64,000 nt of DNA, taken from the NCBI GenBank assembly GCA_943788165.1, contig CALSPF010000003.1, forward strand, positions 124,001 through 188,000. The letters are read 5' to 3'. The translations under genes and the position numbers were made by a program. The stretch's first letter is position 1. Each line of letters opens with the position of its first letter. Of the stretch, positions 37,036-46,118 are shown one piece after another. Origin of the DNA: an uncultured Flavobacteriaceae bacterium. GTDB lineage: Bacteria > Bacteroidota > Bacteroidia > Flavobacteriales > Flavobacteriaceae. The notes under the pieces are model-generated. The model searched no databases. It had not been told where the DNA came from and saw only the letters and a list, made by a program, of their open reading frames with translations.

Positions 37036-38277
37036 ATGGAAGCTACAGCACTTTTTACAGCAAACAACGTATGGATGATGGTCTGTACGGCATTAGTCTT
37101 TTTCATGCACTTAGGGTTCTCCTTTCTTGAAATTGGACTTACACGTCAAAAAAATACCATCAATATTTTATTTAAAAACTTCTTTGTAATTACCGTTGGT
37201 TTACTATTGTATGCCATTGGCGGTTTTAACCTAATGTACCCTGGATTCGAGGAAGGCTCAATGGGTATTCTTAAATTTGCTGGCTGGGGTATCGCAGCTC
37301 CAGACGGAGGAATGACCGCTGCATATGCAGATGGCGGATACACCTGGTGGACAGACTTTCTTTTCCAAGGTATGTTTGCTGCTACAGCCGCTACCATTGT
37401 TTCTGGAGCAGTTGCCGAACGCATCAAACTGAGTGCATTCATGATATTTGCCATCGTCTATGTTGGTCTTGTATACCCAATAGTAGGTGCTTGGAAATGG
37501 GGAGGCGGATTCTTAGACGGAATGGGCTTTTATGACTTTGCCGGTTCTACCCTTGTTCACTCTGTGGGGGGATGGGCAGCATTGGTTGCCATCTTCTTGT
37601 TGGGCGCTCGTATTGGAAAATTCGACAAAGATGGAAAATCTTTAGCCATCCCAGGACACAACCTACCACTTGCCGCAGCTGGGGTTTTAATTCTTTGGTT
37701 AGGTTGGTTTGGATTCAACGGAGGCTCTGTTCTTTCTGCTGATCCAGCACTTACCTCATTAACGCTAGTAACAACCTGTTTAGCTGCTGCAGCAGGAGGT
37801 GTTGCTTCTGTCATTTTCTCCTTTATCATGTATAAGAACTACGACCTCACCATGTTTATGAACGGTATTCTTGGTGGTTTAGTAGGAATAACAGCAGGCG
37901 CAGATCAAATGTCACCAGGGGATGCAGTTATCATTGGATTAATCGCCGGTGTTATTATTGTCTTAGGAGTTGCCTTGATAGACAAATTAAAATTAGATGA
38001 TCCAGTAGGTGCAGTAGCGGTCCACTTGATCTGCGGTATCTGGGGAACACTAGCCGTTGGTATATTCGGAGCAATGGCAGGAGTTGAGCAGTTCATAATC
38101 CAACTCGCAGGTGTAGGGATTGTGGGTGTATTTTGTGTCACCTGTTCCTTTATCATCCTCTTCATCGTGAAAGCAACCGTTGGTTTACGTGTAGACAAAG
38201 ACGAAGAAGTTAAAGGTCTTGATCTAGCTGAACACGGAATGGATGCTTATGCTGACTTTAGAATGAACCAACATTAA
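37036..38277 (+). CDS. amtB: Ammonium transporter Amt
   Basis: A 413-residue 11-helix ammonium channel. The Amt signature region (DFAGSTLVHSVGGWAALV) carries the first pore histidine, and AVAVHLICGIWGTLAVG carries the second. GFNLMYPGFE matches the external recruitment loop. It lacks a signal sequence, starting MEATALFTANNVWMM. Expressed with glnK, 26 bases upstream. Confidence 0.95.
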   Translation: MEATALFTANNVWMMVCTALVFFMHLGFSFLEIGLTRQKNTINILFKNFFVITVGLLLYAIGGFNLMYPGFEEGSMGILKFAGWGIAAPDGGMTAAYADGGYTWWTDFLFQGMFAATAATIVSGAVAERIKLSAFMIFAIVYVGLVYPIVGAWKWGGGFLDGMGFYDFAGSTLVHSVGGWAALVAIFLLGARIGKFDKDGKSLAIPGHNLPLAAAGVLILWLGWFGFNGGSVLSADPALTSLTLVTTCLAAAAGGVASVIFSFIMYKNYDLTMFMNGILGGLVGITAGADQMSPGDAVIIGLIAGVIIVLGVALIDKLKLDDPVGAVAVHLICGIWGTLAVGIFGAMAGVEQFIIQLAGVGIVGVFCVTCSFIILFIVKATVGLRVDKDEEVKGLDLAEHGMDAYADFRMNQH

Positions 38278-38301
38278 ATTACTAATTAAAAAATCAATAT
38301 T

Positions 38302-39351
38302 ATGAGAATTTTCAAAACAACATTTTTAACATTAGCACTTCTTGCAGGATCACTAACCTATGCGCAAGAGGAAACCACAACAGAAGAAACTACAGAAGAG
38401 TCTAGCTTTGCTATCTCAGGATCAATCGATACCTATTTTAGAAGTAGCGAGTACGCTCCAGGAACTTCTTTTGGAAATCTTCCAGGTTTTGCCCTTGGAA
38501 TGGCCAACGTGGTTGTTTCTTATGAAGGAGAAAAGTCTGGTTTTGTTGCCGACTTAGTTTTCGGCCCTAGAGGGAATGATGCTGTCTTTGGATCTGCTAC
38601 TTTTATTAACGAAGATGGGGAACTTGTTGCCAAAGGATCAAACTCAATTATTAATCAACTATATGCTTACTATAATGTAAGCGATAGCTTTACATTAACC
38701 CTTGGTAACTTTAACACCTTTTTAGGATATGAAGTGATCTCTCCAGTTGCTAATTTCAACTACACCACTTCATATATGTTCTCTTATGGACCATTTTCAC
38801 ATACTGGGATCAAAGCTGACATAGCTGTAAGTGATAATGTTTCCATTATGTTAGGTGTATTAAACTCAACAGATATGACAGAATTCCAACCTTTAGGTGA
38901 GGACTATATGATTGGAGCTCAATTAGGCTTATATGGTCAGTACATCAACTACTTAGGTGGTGGAACTGCAGGAGTTTCTCAAATCGACTTTACAGGAGGA
39001 TTCAACTTAACAGAAGACTTTTATTTCGGAATCAATGCTACATCTTACAGCGATGATTTTGATACTGAATTTTCTGGAATTGCATTATACCCACAGTACA
39101 CTATCTCAGATTCTTTTGCACTTGGAGCAAGATTTGAAGCCTTTTCTGAAGAAGGTCTTGGCGCAATTGGATCAATTAGCGGTGAAGGCGACAACACATC
39201 TTTCACCCTTACTGGTAGCTATACTTCTGGAAACTTCATCTTTAAGCCTGAGTTCCGTATTGACTCTGCTTCTGGCGAATTCTACAGCAATGCAGATGGA
39301 GCAACAGATAGCCTTTCAACTTTGATCGTAGCTGCGATCTACAGTTTCTAA
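38302..39351 (+). CDS. Outer-membrane beta-barrel protein linked to Amt
   Basis: A 349-residue exported protein: signal peptide 1-21 ending LTYAQ, a Thr/Glu-rich linker (EETTTEETTEESS), then alternating aromatic beta strands typical of a porin, ending in AAIYSF with a C-terminal phenylalanine. Similar barrel genes accompany glnK-amtB in other Flavobacteriia as far as I recall, so it may be an outer-membrane pore for nitrogen compounds; that is inference. 24 bases after amtB and followed by a strong terminator. Confidence 0.8.
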   Translation: MRIFKTTFLTLALLAGSLTYAQEETTTEETTEESSFAISGSIDTYFRSSEYAPGTSFGNLPGFALGMANVVVSYEGEKSGFVADLVFGPRGNDAVFGSATFINEDGELVAKGSNSIINQLYAYYNVSDSFTLTLGNFNTFLGYEVISPVANFNYTTSYMFSYGPFSHTGIKADIAVSDNVSIMLGVLNSTDMTEFQPLGEDYMIGAQLGLYGQYINYLGGGTAGVSQIDFTGGFNLTEDFYFGINATSYSDDFDTEFSGIALYPQYTISDSFALGARFEAFSEEGLGAIGSISGEGDNTSFTLTGSYTSGNFIFKPEFRIDSASGEFYSNADGATDSLSTLIVAAIYSF

Positions 39352-39373
39352 AACAATATTGTTTGGTTTTTTT

Positions 39374-39411
39374 AACCCCTGAATCTCTTTTTGTGAGATT
39401 CAGGGGTTTTT
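39374..39411 (+). terminator. Terminator of glnK-amtB-porin operon
   Basis: AACCCCTGAATCTC pairs perfectly with GAGATTCAGGGGTT (14 bp) around a 7-base loop, followed by T5. Confidence 0.92.
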
Positions 39412-39462
39412 CTTTTACCCTATTCAAAAAGGCTGTACTTTAGAACATTATATACCATACAA

Positions 39463-40317
39463 ATGGCTACCTACATACTCAACATTAATTGCCCTGACCA
39501 AAAGGGAATCATTGCAACTGTCACCAATTTTATTCACCAAAAGTCTGGAAATATCGTTTACATCGATCAATATGTCGATCGAGAAAACAAACTATTCTTT
39601 ATGCGTTTGGAATGTGAATTCATGAATGGAAATTTCACCAAGGAACAATTTAGTGCTGCCTTAGACGAAAGCATTGCCAAACAATACGCCCTTGAATACG
39701 ATTTATACGATAAAGACTATCGCCCAAAAATGGCCTTGTTTGTTTCCAAATATGATCACTGCCTATACGACATTCTAGCCCGTCATCAATCCAAGGAGTT
39801 AGCCGTTGATGTCCCATTTATTCTAAGCAATCACAAAGACCTTGGTTCAATCGCTGAACGCTTCGATATTCCTTTCTACCATATCCCCGTAACAAAAGAC
39901 ACCAAAGAGGAAGCGGAAAAACGTCAACTTGAACTCCTTAAGCAGCATAAGGTAGAATGCATCGTATTAGCGCGCTATATGCAAATCATTTCACCAAAAC
40001 TGATTGGGGAGTACGCCAATAAAATAATCAATATTCACCATTCCTTTCTCCCGGCTTTTCCTGGTGCTAAGCCCTATCACTCAGCTTTTGAACGAGGGGT
40101 TAAGATCATTGGCGCAACCAGTCATTACGTTACTGAGGAACTGGATGCTGGGCCTATTATAGACCAAAACACCACTCAAGTTTCACACCTACATTCCATT
40201 GAAGATTTTATCGCAAAAGGGAGAGATCTAGAACGCATTGTCCTCTCTAAGGCCATACAACTTCACGTGAACCGTAAGGTCTTAGTCTACCAAAATAAAA
40301 CAGTGATTTTCTCTTAA
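39463..40317 (+). CDS. purU: Formyltetrahydrofolate deformylase
   Basis: A 284-residue enzyme that hydrolyses 10-formyl-THF to formate and THF, supplying formate for PurT and balancing one-carbon pools. N-terminal ACT domain (ILNINCPDQKGIIATVTNF), C-terminal formyltransferase fold with the catalytic region NIHHSFLPAFPGAKPYH and GATSHYVTEELDAGPII. Overlaps the convergent hydrolase gene by 4 bases. Confidence 0.93.
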   Translation: MATYILNINCPDQKGIIATVTNFIHQKSGNIVYIDQYVDRENKLFFMRLECEFMNGNFTKEQFSAALDESIAKQYALEYDLYDKDYRPKMALFVSKYDHCLYDILARHQSKELAVDVPFILSNHKDLGSIAERFDIPFYHIPVTKDTKEEAEKRQLELLKQHKVECIVLARYMQIISPKLIGEYANKIINIHHSFLPAFPGAKPYHSAFERGVKIIGATSHYVTEELDAGPIIDQNTTQVSHLHSIEDFIAKGRDLERIVLSKAIQLHVNRKVLVYQNKTVIFS

Positions 40318-41093
40318 AGATTTTGTAAGAAACCAATGACCAGATGATTGAACTTCTGCGGTCGCTCGACATTGACAACATGGCCACAGTCAGGAATGAT
40401 TTGCAACTGAGATAAATTATGCTGTGCAACTACTTTTTCTACCGCTGGTAAAAACATATAGTCTTGCGCCCCCATTACATATAAGGTAGGGATTTTGATT
40501 TGCTCTTGACGAAATATCTTTAATAACGGAATTAGTTCAGTGGTCAACCTAAACCAACGGATAAATTCCTTTTGATACAACTTCTTGGCCTCACGAATAA
40601 ACAACAAACGCGATTCTTTGTGATTGCGATTGGGCATGATAATAAAAGCCAACATTTTATACAACCACATATAGGGAAGAATGGACTTGGTTGCATTCCC
40701 AAAGCGCATCAACAATCTAGAACGAAAATTCAGTTTGAGAATAGCTCCCCCCAAAATCATACTCTTGACTCTCTCTGGATGTGTCTCTACCATGGTTCGA
40801 ATAAGTATTGTTCCCAAGGAGATTCCCATGAAATGGGAACGCTGAATTTTCTCATGGTCCAAAACCTCGATCACTTCTGCTGCTATTTCATCAAAAGTAT
40901 AAGCACTGTTAGACAAGTCCGCTAAATGATTCTTAGACTTACCATGTCCGCGAAGATCGATTAAAAGTAAATTAAAGAAACGTGAAAAACTTTTGATCTG
41001 CTTGAACCAAATAGATGAACTCCCCCCTGCACCGTGGATGAAAGTCACCCATTGTTTGTTTTCTTCAGAACGATAAACAGAGTAGTTAAGCAT
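40314..41093 (-). CDS. Alpha/beta hydrolase
   Basis: A 259-residue alpha/beta-fold hydrolase. Oxyanion-hole region FIHGAGGSSSIW, nucleophile elbow GISLGT (G-x-S-x-G near residue 96), acid in GAQDYMF and histidine in PDCGHVVNVERP. Substrate unknown. Shares one base with pyrF, with which it is probably co-transcribed. Confidence 0.85.
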   Translation of the reverse strand: MLNYSVYRSEENKQWVTFIHGAGGSSSIWFKQIKSFSRFFNLLLIDLRGHGKSKNHLADLSNSAYTFDEIAAEVIEVLDHEKIQRSHFMGISLGTILIRTMVETHPERVKSMILGGAILKLNFRSRLLMRFGNATKSILPYMWLYKMLAFIIMPNRNHKESRLLFIREAKKLYQKEFIRWFRLTTELIPLLKIFRQEQIKIPTLYVMGAQDYMFLPAVEKVVAQHNLSQLQIIPDCGHVVNVERPQKFNHLVIGFLQNL

Positions 41094-41920
41094 TAAATTA
41101 AGTTGTTTTGAGCCAATAGAAGCGCCATTTCTTCTTGCATTGCTTTAGCTGCACGGCGCGCCGCATTAGCAAAATCTTCTTCTTGTGAAGCGTATATGAT
41201 TCCACGTGAGGAATTCACCAACAGGCCAACCTCTTTATTCAATCCATAGGTAGCAACCTCAGCCAAGCTTCCCCCTTGAGCACCAACACCCGGAACGAGC
41301 AAAAATGCATCAGGAACAATTTTACGAATATCGGTCAATGCATCTGCTCGTGTTGCACCAACCACATACATTAATTGATCACTTCCTTCCCATGTTTTTG
41401 CTGTCTCCAAAACCGACTGGAACAAGGGTTTCCCATTTGTCTCGAGGCGTTGAAAATCGTTTGAGCCAGGATTTGAAGTCAAGGCTAAAAGGATAGTGTG
41501 CTTATCTTCAAAAGCCAAAAAAGGCTCAACAGAGTCCTTTCCCATATAAGGAGCCACAGTAATAGAATCGAAGCCTAAGGTCTCAAAATAGGCCTTTGCA
41601 TAGCGGGTAGAAGTATTTCCAATATCCCCTCTTTTTGCATCTGCGATGGTAAAAACCTCAGGATGCTTTGCATTGAGGTAGTCAATCACTTCTTTTAACG
41701 CGGCCACCCCCTCAACTCCATAGGTTTCAAAAAAGGCTATATTGGGTTTATAGGCCACCGCATAATCAACGGTTGCATCAATTATAGCTTTCGAAAAATC
41801 AACCAAGGCGGTGGGTGAATTGCGAAATGCACTAGGCACTTTATCCATGTCGACATCCAAGCCAACACATAGAAATGATTTTTTTCGTAAGATTTCAGCA
41901 GTTAATTGAGTTGTCTTCAT
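41093..41920 (-). CDS. pyrF: Orotidine 5'-phosphate decarboxylase
   Basis: A 275-residue enzyme for the last step of UMP synthesis, of the longer type 2 form. The active-site signature is FTIADAKRGDIGNTSTRYAK; AYKPNIAFFE and LLVPGVGAQGG form the phosphate site. Two bases downstream of prfA, a pairing I recall in other Flavobacteriia. Confidence 0.94.
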   Translation of the reverse strand: MKTTQLTAEILRKKSFLCVGLDVDMDKVPSAFRNSPTALVDFSKAIIDATVDYAVAYKPNIAFFETYGVEGVAALKEVIDYLNAKHPEVFTIADAKRGDIGNTSTRYAKAYFETLGFDSITVAPYMGKDSVEPFLAFEDKHTILLALTSNPGSNDFQRLETNGKPLFQSVLETAKTWEGSDQLMYVVGATRADALTDIRKIVPDAFLLVPGVGAQGGSLAEVATYGLNKEVGLLVNSSRGIIYASQEEDFANAARRAAKAMQEEMALLLAQNNLI

Positions 41921-41922
41921 AC

Positions 41923-42999
41923 TTAAAATACTTCTCCCGCCTCCTTCAACTTTTCTGTATTTTGATACAGTTGCAATTCATCGATAAGTTTGGCAATATC
42001 TCCGTTAATAATATTTTGAAGATCATAAAGGGTTAATCCAATTCGATGATCTGTTACCCGTCCTTGCGGATAATTATAGGTGCGGATCTTGGCAGAACGA
42101 TCGCCCGAAGAAACCAAAGAATTACGCTTTTCAGCATCTGCCTCCAACTTCTTGGATAATTCTAATTCGTATAAACGAGAACGCAAAACTTTCAATGCTT
42201 TATCCTTGTTCTTGTGTTGTGATTTTTGATCTTGACACTGCGCCACAATTCCGGTTGGTTCGTGCGTTAAACGAACGGCCGAATAGGTTGTATTGACCGA
42301 TTGTCCACCAGGCCCCGAAGAACAGAAGTAATCTACACGAACATCATTCATATCTACTTCAACATCAAATTCTTCTGCTTCTGGTAAAACCATTACCGTA
42401 GCTGCTGATGTATGCACACGTCCTTGCGTTTCTGTTTGCGGCACACGCTGAACACGATGCACACCAGATTCAAACTTCATTGTTCCATATACTTCCTCTC
42501 CAGAAACTTCAAAGATAATTTCCTTAAATCCTCCTGCAGTACCCTCACTACTGTCAACTAGGCTGGCATTCCAACCGCGGTCAGAGCAATATTTAGTATA
42601 CATGCGATAGAGATCTCCTGCAAAAATACTCGCTTCATCTCCACCAGTTCCAGCACGAATTTCAACCACAATATTTTTAGCATCTTCCGGGTCTTTTGGA
42701 ATCAACATGAATTTGATATCCTCCTCCAAAGTTGGCAATTGTTCTTTTGCATCTTCTAGCTGCATTTTCGCCATTTCAACCATTTCATCGTCACTTCCAT
42801 CTTTTATGATTTCCATGGCTTCTTCTTGATTGGATAAAAGTTCCTTGTATACTTTTGACTTTTCCATCAATTTACTCAAGTCTTTGTACTCTTTGTTCAA
42901 TTGTACATAACGCTTCTGATCCGAAATAATATCGGGTTGGATAATTAAATCGGAAACTTCATCGAAGCGTTGTTGTATGATTTGTAATTTTTCTAACAT
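41923..42999 (-). CDS. prfA: Peptide chain release factor 1
   Basis: A 358-residue class I release factor recognising UAA and UAG. The codon-recognition PxT-type region and the catalytic GGQ ([12 protein letters not shown]) are present; [16 protein letters not shown] closes domain 2/4. No internal frameshift site, as expected for RF1. Confidence 0.95.
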   Translation of the reverse strand: MLEKLQIIQQRFDEVSDLIIQPDIISDQKRYVQLNKEYKDLSKLMEKSKVYKELLSNQEEAMEIIKDGSDDEMVEMAKMQLEDAKEQLPTLEEDIKFMLIPKDPEDAKNIVVEIRAGTGGDEASIFAGDLYRMYTKYCSDRGWNASLVDSSEGTAGGFKEIIFEVSGEEVYGTMKFESGVHRVQRVPQTETQGRVHTSAATVMVLPEAEEFDVEVDMNDVRVDYFCSSGPGGQSVNTTYSAVRLTHEPTGIVAQCQDQKSQHKNKDKALKVLRSRLYELELSKKLEADAEKRNSLVSSGDRSAKIRTYNYPQGRVTDHRIGLTLYDLQNIINGDIAKLIDELQLYQNTEKLKEAGEVF

Positions 43000-43051
43000 A
43001 TGGGAAAATATCGAATGACAAATTTACTCATTTTATTGCAAATGACTAAGT

Positions 43052-44512
43052 CTATTGATCCAAAACAAATTTGAAAGAAGTCGATACAATAAAGGACGAT
43101 AGACCGTCACTTCTTGTATAATGCTGTGCGCGTAGCTGAGCGGATTTAAGCCCAAAATCAACTATTTTTAACTGAGAAAGAACAGATCGATAACTAAGAG
43201 ATGCTCCCCATTGATGGCTAGAAAAATCAGACAAATCATAGTCAGAAGTGTAAAACTCTTGAGAGGATAGGTGGGTGTTGTAAGGGCCAAAATAATCGGC
43301 TGCAGTTTGATCATAGTAGCGATAAATAGGCGTGAATTTCCAAGATAAATTGAAACGGATTGGGAGTTCAAATTGCAGTGTTTTGGATTGAATCCCCCAG
43401 TCATCACTATAATAACGTGCATAGGAACGCAACACAAGATATTCACTGATATAATAATTCAAGCGACCTCCAACTGGTATCTTTAAACGCTGGGAAGGCA
43501 AACGCTCAACATCATCTGCTAAATGAAAGACATCTATGTTTTCGAAGGAAGTATACTGAGGAATACTTCGAAAATTACCAATGTAAAAATTCTCTCGGTC
43601 TTGAAAATAGACGCGTTGCAAGGGGTTAGACAATAAGCCCTGTTGAACAACTAGATCGGCAAAAATAGCCCCTTGCAATTTTGGGCTAAGAATCTGAGAT
43701 AGACCAAGGCTAAATGCGAAAGAGTTTCGATTAACAGCCGAATAGGAAAAGAAATTTTCAGGCAGGTAACCGGCTACACTATTTCCCTGATCATCCGTTA
43801 TACTAACGCCTAAAAAATAGGAATCTGGATTATATAAAAACGTTTCTTGAAAAAGTTCATACTCGTGCAACTCAGTAGGTATGATAGGGTTCCAGCGATC
43901 GATGTAAACCTGTCCTTTTAGTGAAAGCTCGGTGTTTTTTTCATTCCATAATTGGGCAAAAGAAACCCCAAAATTCAATGAGGAATAATCGTATTCAATG
44001 GAACCTCCAACATTTACACCCCAGTATTGATCCCTATTATCGCTTGCTTTTTGATAACCAATATTTACCGTAGTTAAAACATCTTTTGCAGAAGCGCCGG
44101 TGGACGCCACCCACGGGGAGCCTTTGGGCGAACCAAAAGAAGATCCATTACCACGTGGTGTTTCTTCTTCATCTCCATTAGTTGATGCGCCAGATTGATT
44201 GAATGGATTCCCATTACTTGAACTGGCCGAAGTGTAGGCGGAGATGCCAACATCAGCTGTCAAAATAGCATCCTCATTCAAAGGCATTCGCACTACAATA
44301 GTGGGAGCATAATTGGTTAAATATTCATTCCCGATTCCGCCGCTAACCGCAGCATGAGTTCCCTCTTGCTCATAATAGCTCATCAAGATGTCCACCTCAA
44401 CGCTTTCCAAAATCTTTTTCTTGAATTGGGTCAATGAATCTATTGTCTGAGCGGAAACAATTCCACAAAGCAAAAAAAAGAAAAGCAAAAAATAAGGCTT
44501 AATTACATCCAC
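43052..44512 (-). CDS. DUF3570 outer-membrane barrel protein
   Basis: About 486 residues from GTG at 44512, which gives a signal peptide (PYFLLFFFLLCGIVSAQ). Earlier in-frame starts would place 30 atypical residues before it. DUF3570 members are predicted beta barrels; here alternating aromatic strands run to the end (SSFIVSTSFKFVLDQ). A disordered Ser/Gly/Asn loop lies near residues 110-160. Last gene of the lipoprotein-thioredoxin-ApbE-DUF4266 cassette; its start overlaps the end of the DUF4266 gene. Role unknown. Confidence 0.82.
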   Translation of the reverse strand: MDVIKPYFLLFFFLLCGIVSAQTIDSLTQFKKKILESVEVDILMSYYEQEGTHAAVSGGIGNEYLTNYAPTIVVRMPLNEDAILTADVGISAYTSASSSNGNPFNQSGASTNGDEEETPRGNGSSFGSPKGSPWVASTGASAKDVLTTVNIGYQKASDNRDQYWGVNVGGSIEYDYSSLNFGVSFAQLWNEKNTELSLKGQVYIDRWNPIIPTELHEYELFQETFLYNPDSYFLGVSITDDQGNSVAGYLPENFFSYSAVNRNSFAFSLGLSQILSPKLQGAIFADLVVQQGLLSNPLQRVYFQDRENFYIGNFRSIPQYTSFENIDVFHLADDVERLPSQRLKIPVGGRLNYYISEYLVLRSYARYYSDDWGIQSKTLQFELPIRFNLSWKFTPIYRYYDQTAADYFGPYNTHLSSQEFYTSDYDLSDFSSHQWGASLSYRSVLSQLKIVDFGLKSAQLRAQHYTRSDGLSSFIVSTSFKFVLDQ

Positions 44513-44714
44513 AACCGCCTCCCGTTTTACCTCCGTTTGCTCCAGCTGCAGCTTCACGGTATATTTGAAAATTAGTTTCAAAACGCTCACAATCGACAGC
44601 ACTCAACAGCATATCTTCATCGTTTATGGCAATTTTATTGTACTCTTTCACAACAGTACATGAGACAGTACACATTAACATCAGCAAGAGAAATATTCCA
44701 TTAATTGATTTCAT
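44499..44714 (-). CDS. DUF4266 small lipoprotein
   Basis: A 71-residue lipoprotein: hydrophobic start with lipobox TVSC (C19), a short middle that matches DUF4266, and a striking C-terminus AAAGANGGKTGGGCGCN. The Gly-Gly-Cys-Gly-Cys-Asn ending is, to my knowledge, a family hallmark; paired cysteines could bind a metal or be a modification site. Overlaps ApbE upstream (14 bases) and the DUF3570 gene downstream. Confidence 0.85.
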   Translation of the reverse strand: MKSINGIFLLLMLMCTVSCTVVKEYNKIAINDEDMLLSAVDCERFETNFQIYREAAAGANGGKTGGGCGCN

Positions 44715-45690
44715 CTACAGCAATATTTTTTGAAGTAATTATCTTTCCTTTATCATTTATCATCAAGGCTTCAACATTAGGTAGTTGATCGATAAAATTA
44801 ATCCCTGTCTCCGTTCCCATGACAAAGAGTGCGGTTGCCAAAGCATCGGCTAATTCTGCTTTGGGTGCAAAGACAGTACAACTCACCACACCCTGACTTG
44901 GGTAGCCAGTTTTGGGGTTAATAATATGTCCATAACGCTTACCCTCCATTAATAAGAATCGCTCATAATCGCCTGAGGTAACCACGGCAGTATTGTTTAG
45001 CGGAAACCATGAAAATACCTTGTTTTTGTTTAAGGGGTTTACAAGTCCTATTTGCCAAGATGTTCCGTCGGGTTGTGTTCCCCATGCAGACATATCTCCC
45101 GAAGCATTGACAATTCCAGCTTTCACTCCATTTTCCAGAAGCATAGCCTTTACACGGTCAGCGGCATAGCCTTTGCCAATGGCGCCAAATCCAATTTTCA
45201 TGCCTTTCTCAGGGAGGAACACGGTTTGTTTTTTAGCATCCATCATAATTTTATCAAAACCAATTTTGGCTACCGATGCATGAACCATGGTTGCTGAAGG
45301 CGGCTGTATTTCCTCTCCAGTAAATGACCATAGCTTATCAACCGAGGCATAGGAAAGATCAAAAGCGCCATCGGTTAAACGAGCTATAGCATTGGCTCGC
45401 GCTATCAAATCAAACAATTCTTTGGAAACAATTTGCGGACGAATACCCGCCATTCTATTCACCATTGAAGTTTGTGAATTTTTGTCCCAAGAGGAAATTA
45501 AACGCTCAATGCGATCAATTTCTGCAGTACTCTCATCGATCAATTGCTGCCCATGAATGGGACTCTCGTGCACCAATGTAATCTCAAAAGAAGAGCCCAT
45601 TTTTTCAAATTTACGCTGAATTACTTCTTGCGCATATCCGTCATTGACGAGCAAAACAGTAATCACCAATAAGATGTAAATCTGCTTCAT
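44701..45690 (-). CDS. apbE: ApbE FAD:protein FMN transferase
   Basis: A 329-residue exported flavin transferase that attaches FMN to Thr/Ser of target proteins outside the cytoplasm. Signal peptide 1-20 (ending NDGYAQ). Seen: MGSSFEITLVH, RLISSWDKNSQTSMVN, GFGAIGKGYAADRV, NASGDMSAWG and the metal/FAD region TSGDYERFLLMEGKRYGHIINPKTG. Overlaps the thioredoxin gene by 4 bases. No classical flavinylation motif (DgxSGAT type) was seen in its neighbours, so the substrate is unclear. Confidence 0.93.
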   Translation of the reverse strand: MKQIYILLVITVLLVNDGYAQEVIQRKFEKMGSSFEITLVHESPIHGQQLIDESTAEIDRIERLISSWDKNSQTSMVNRMAGIRPQIVSKELFDLIARANAIARLTDGAFDLSYASVDKLWSFTGEEIQPPSATMVHASVAKIGFDKIMMDAKKQTVFLPEKGMKIGFGAIGKGYAADRVKAMLLENGVKAGIVNASGDMSAWGTQPDGTSWQIGLVNPLNKNKVFSWFPLNNTAVVTSGDYERFLLMEGKRYGHIINPKTGYPSQGVVSCTVFAPKAELADALATALFVMGTETGINFIDQLPNVEALMINDKGKIITSKNIAVDEIN

Positions 45691-46118
45691 TTAAAATCAT
45701 TTATTTTTTCAATATAGTTGCTAACTGAAATTTTCTCATAGGCAAAAGTACCAAATTGCTTTTGCAAAGGAGACAGTACCACCACCCAAGGAAAGTAACC
45801 TTTGGCATTATAAACCTCTGCTAATGCTGCATTGGCTTCTTGCAATGGCGGAGGCAATTTATTTTTTTTCCGCTTGGGAAAATCTGCACGATAGAGAATT
45901 AATTCCTCATTGGCATAGTTTATAAAAATTTCATCCTGCCATACTTCTTTTTCTAATTTAATACATGGAATACACCAGTCGGAACCAGAAAAAACCAAAA
46001 GTATTTTCTTATTTTCTGCTCTAGCTTTTTGTTTGGCATCATTCCAGGTTATCTCCCAATTTTGGGCACTTAGGGAAACACTAAACAGAAAAAGAATAAA
46101 TATTATTCCTTGTTTCAT
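45687..46118 (-). CDS. Exported thioredoxin-like protein
   Basis: A 143-residue periplasmic thioredoxin-fold protein. Signal peptide ends SLSAQN; the redox motif is SDWCIPCIKLEKEVW (C-x2-C), like the DUF255/thioredoxin_7 group. Overlaps genes on both sides by 4 bases, so it is translated together with the lipoprotein and ApbE. Likely reduces a disulfide in another cassette protein; inference. Confidence 0.9.
   Translation of the reverse strand: MKQGIIFILFLFSVSLSAQNWEITWNDAKQKARAENKKILLVFSGSDWCIPCIKLEKEVWQDEIFINYANEELILYRADFPKRKKNKLPPPLQEANAALAEVYNAKGYFPWVVVLSPLQKQFGTFAYEKISVSNYIEKINDFK

Noticed and set aside
44701-45690. Rnf/Nqr-type flavoprotein partner for ApbE
   Set aside because: No RnfG/NqrC or FMN-binding domain protein is found in the window.
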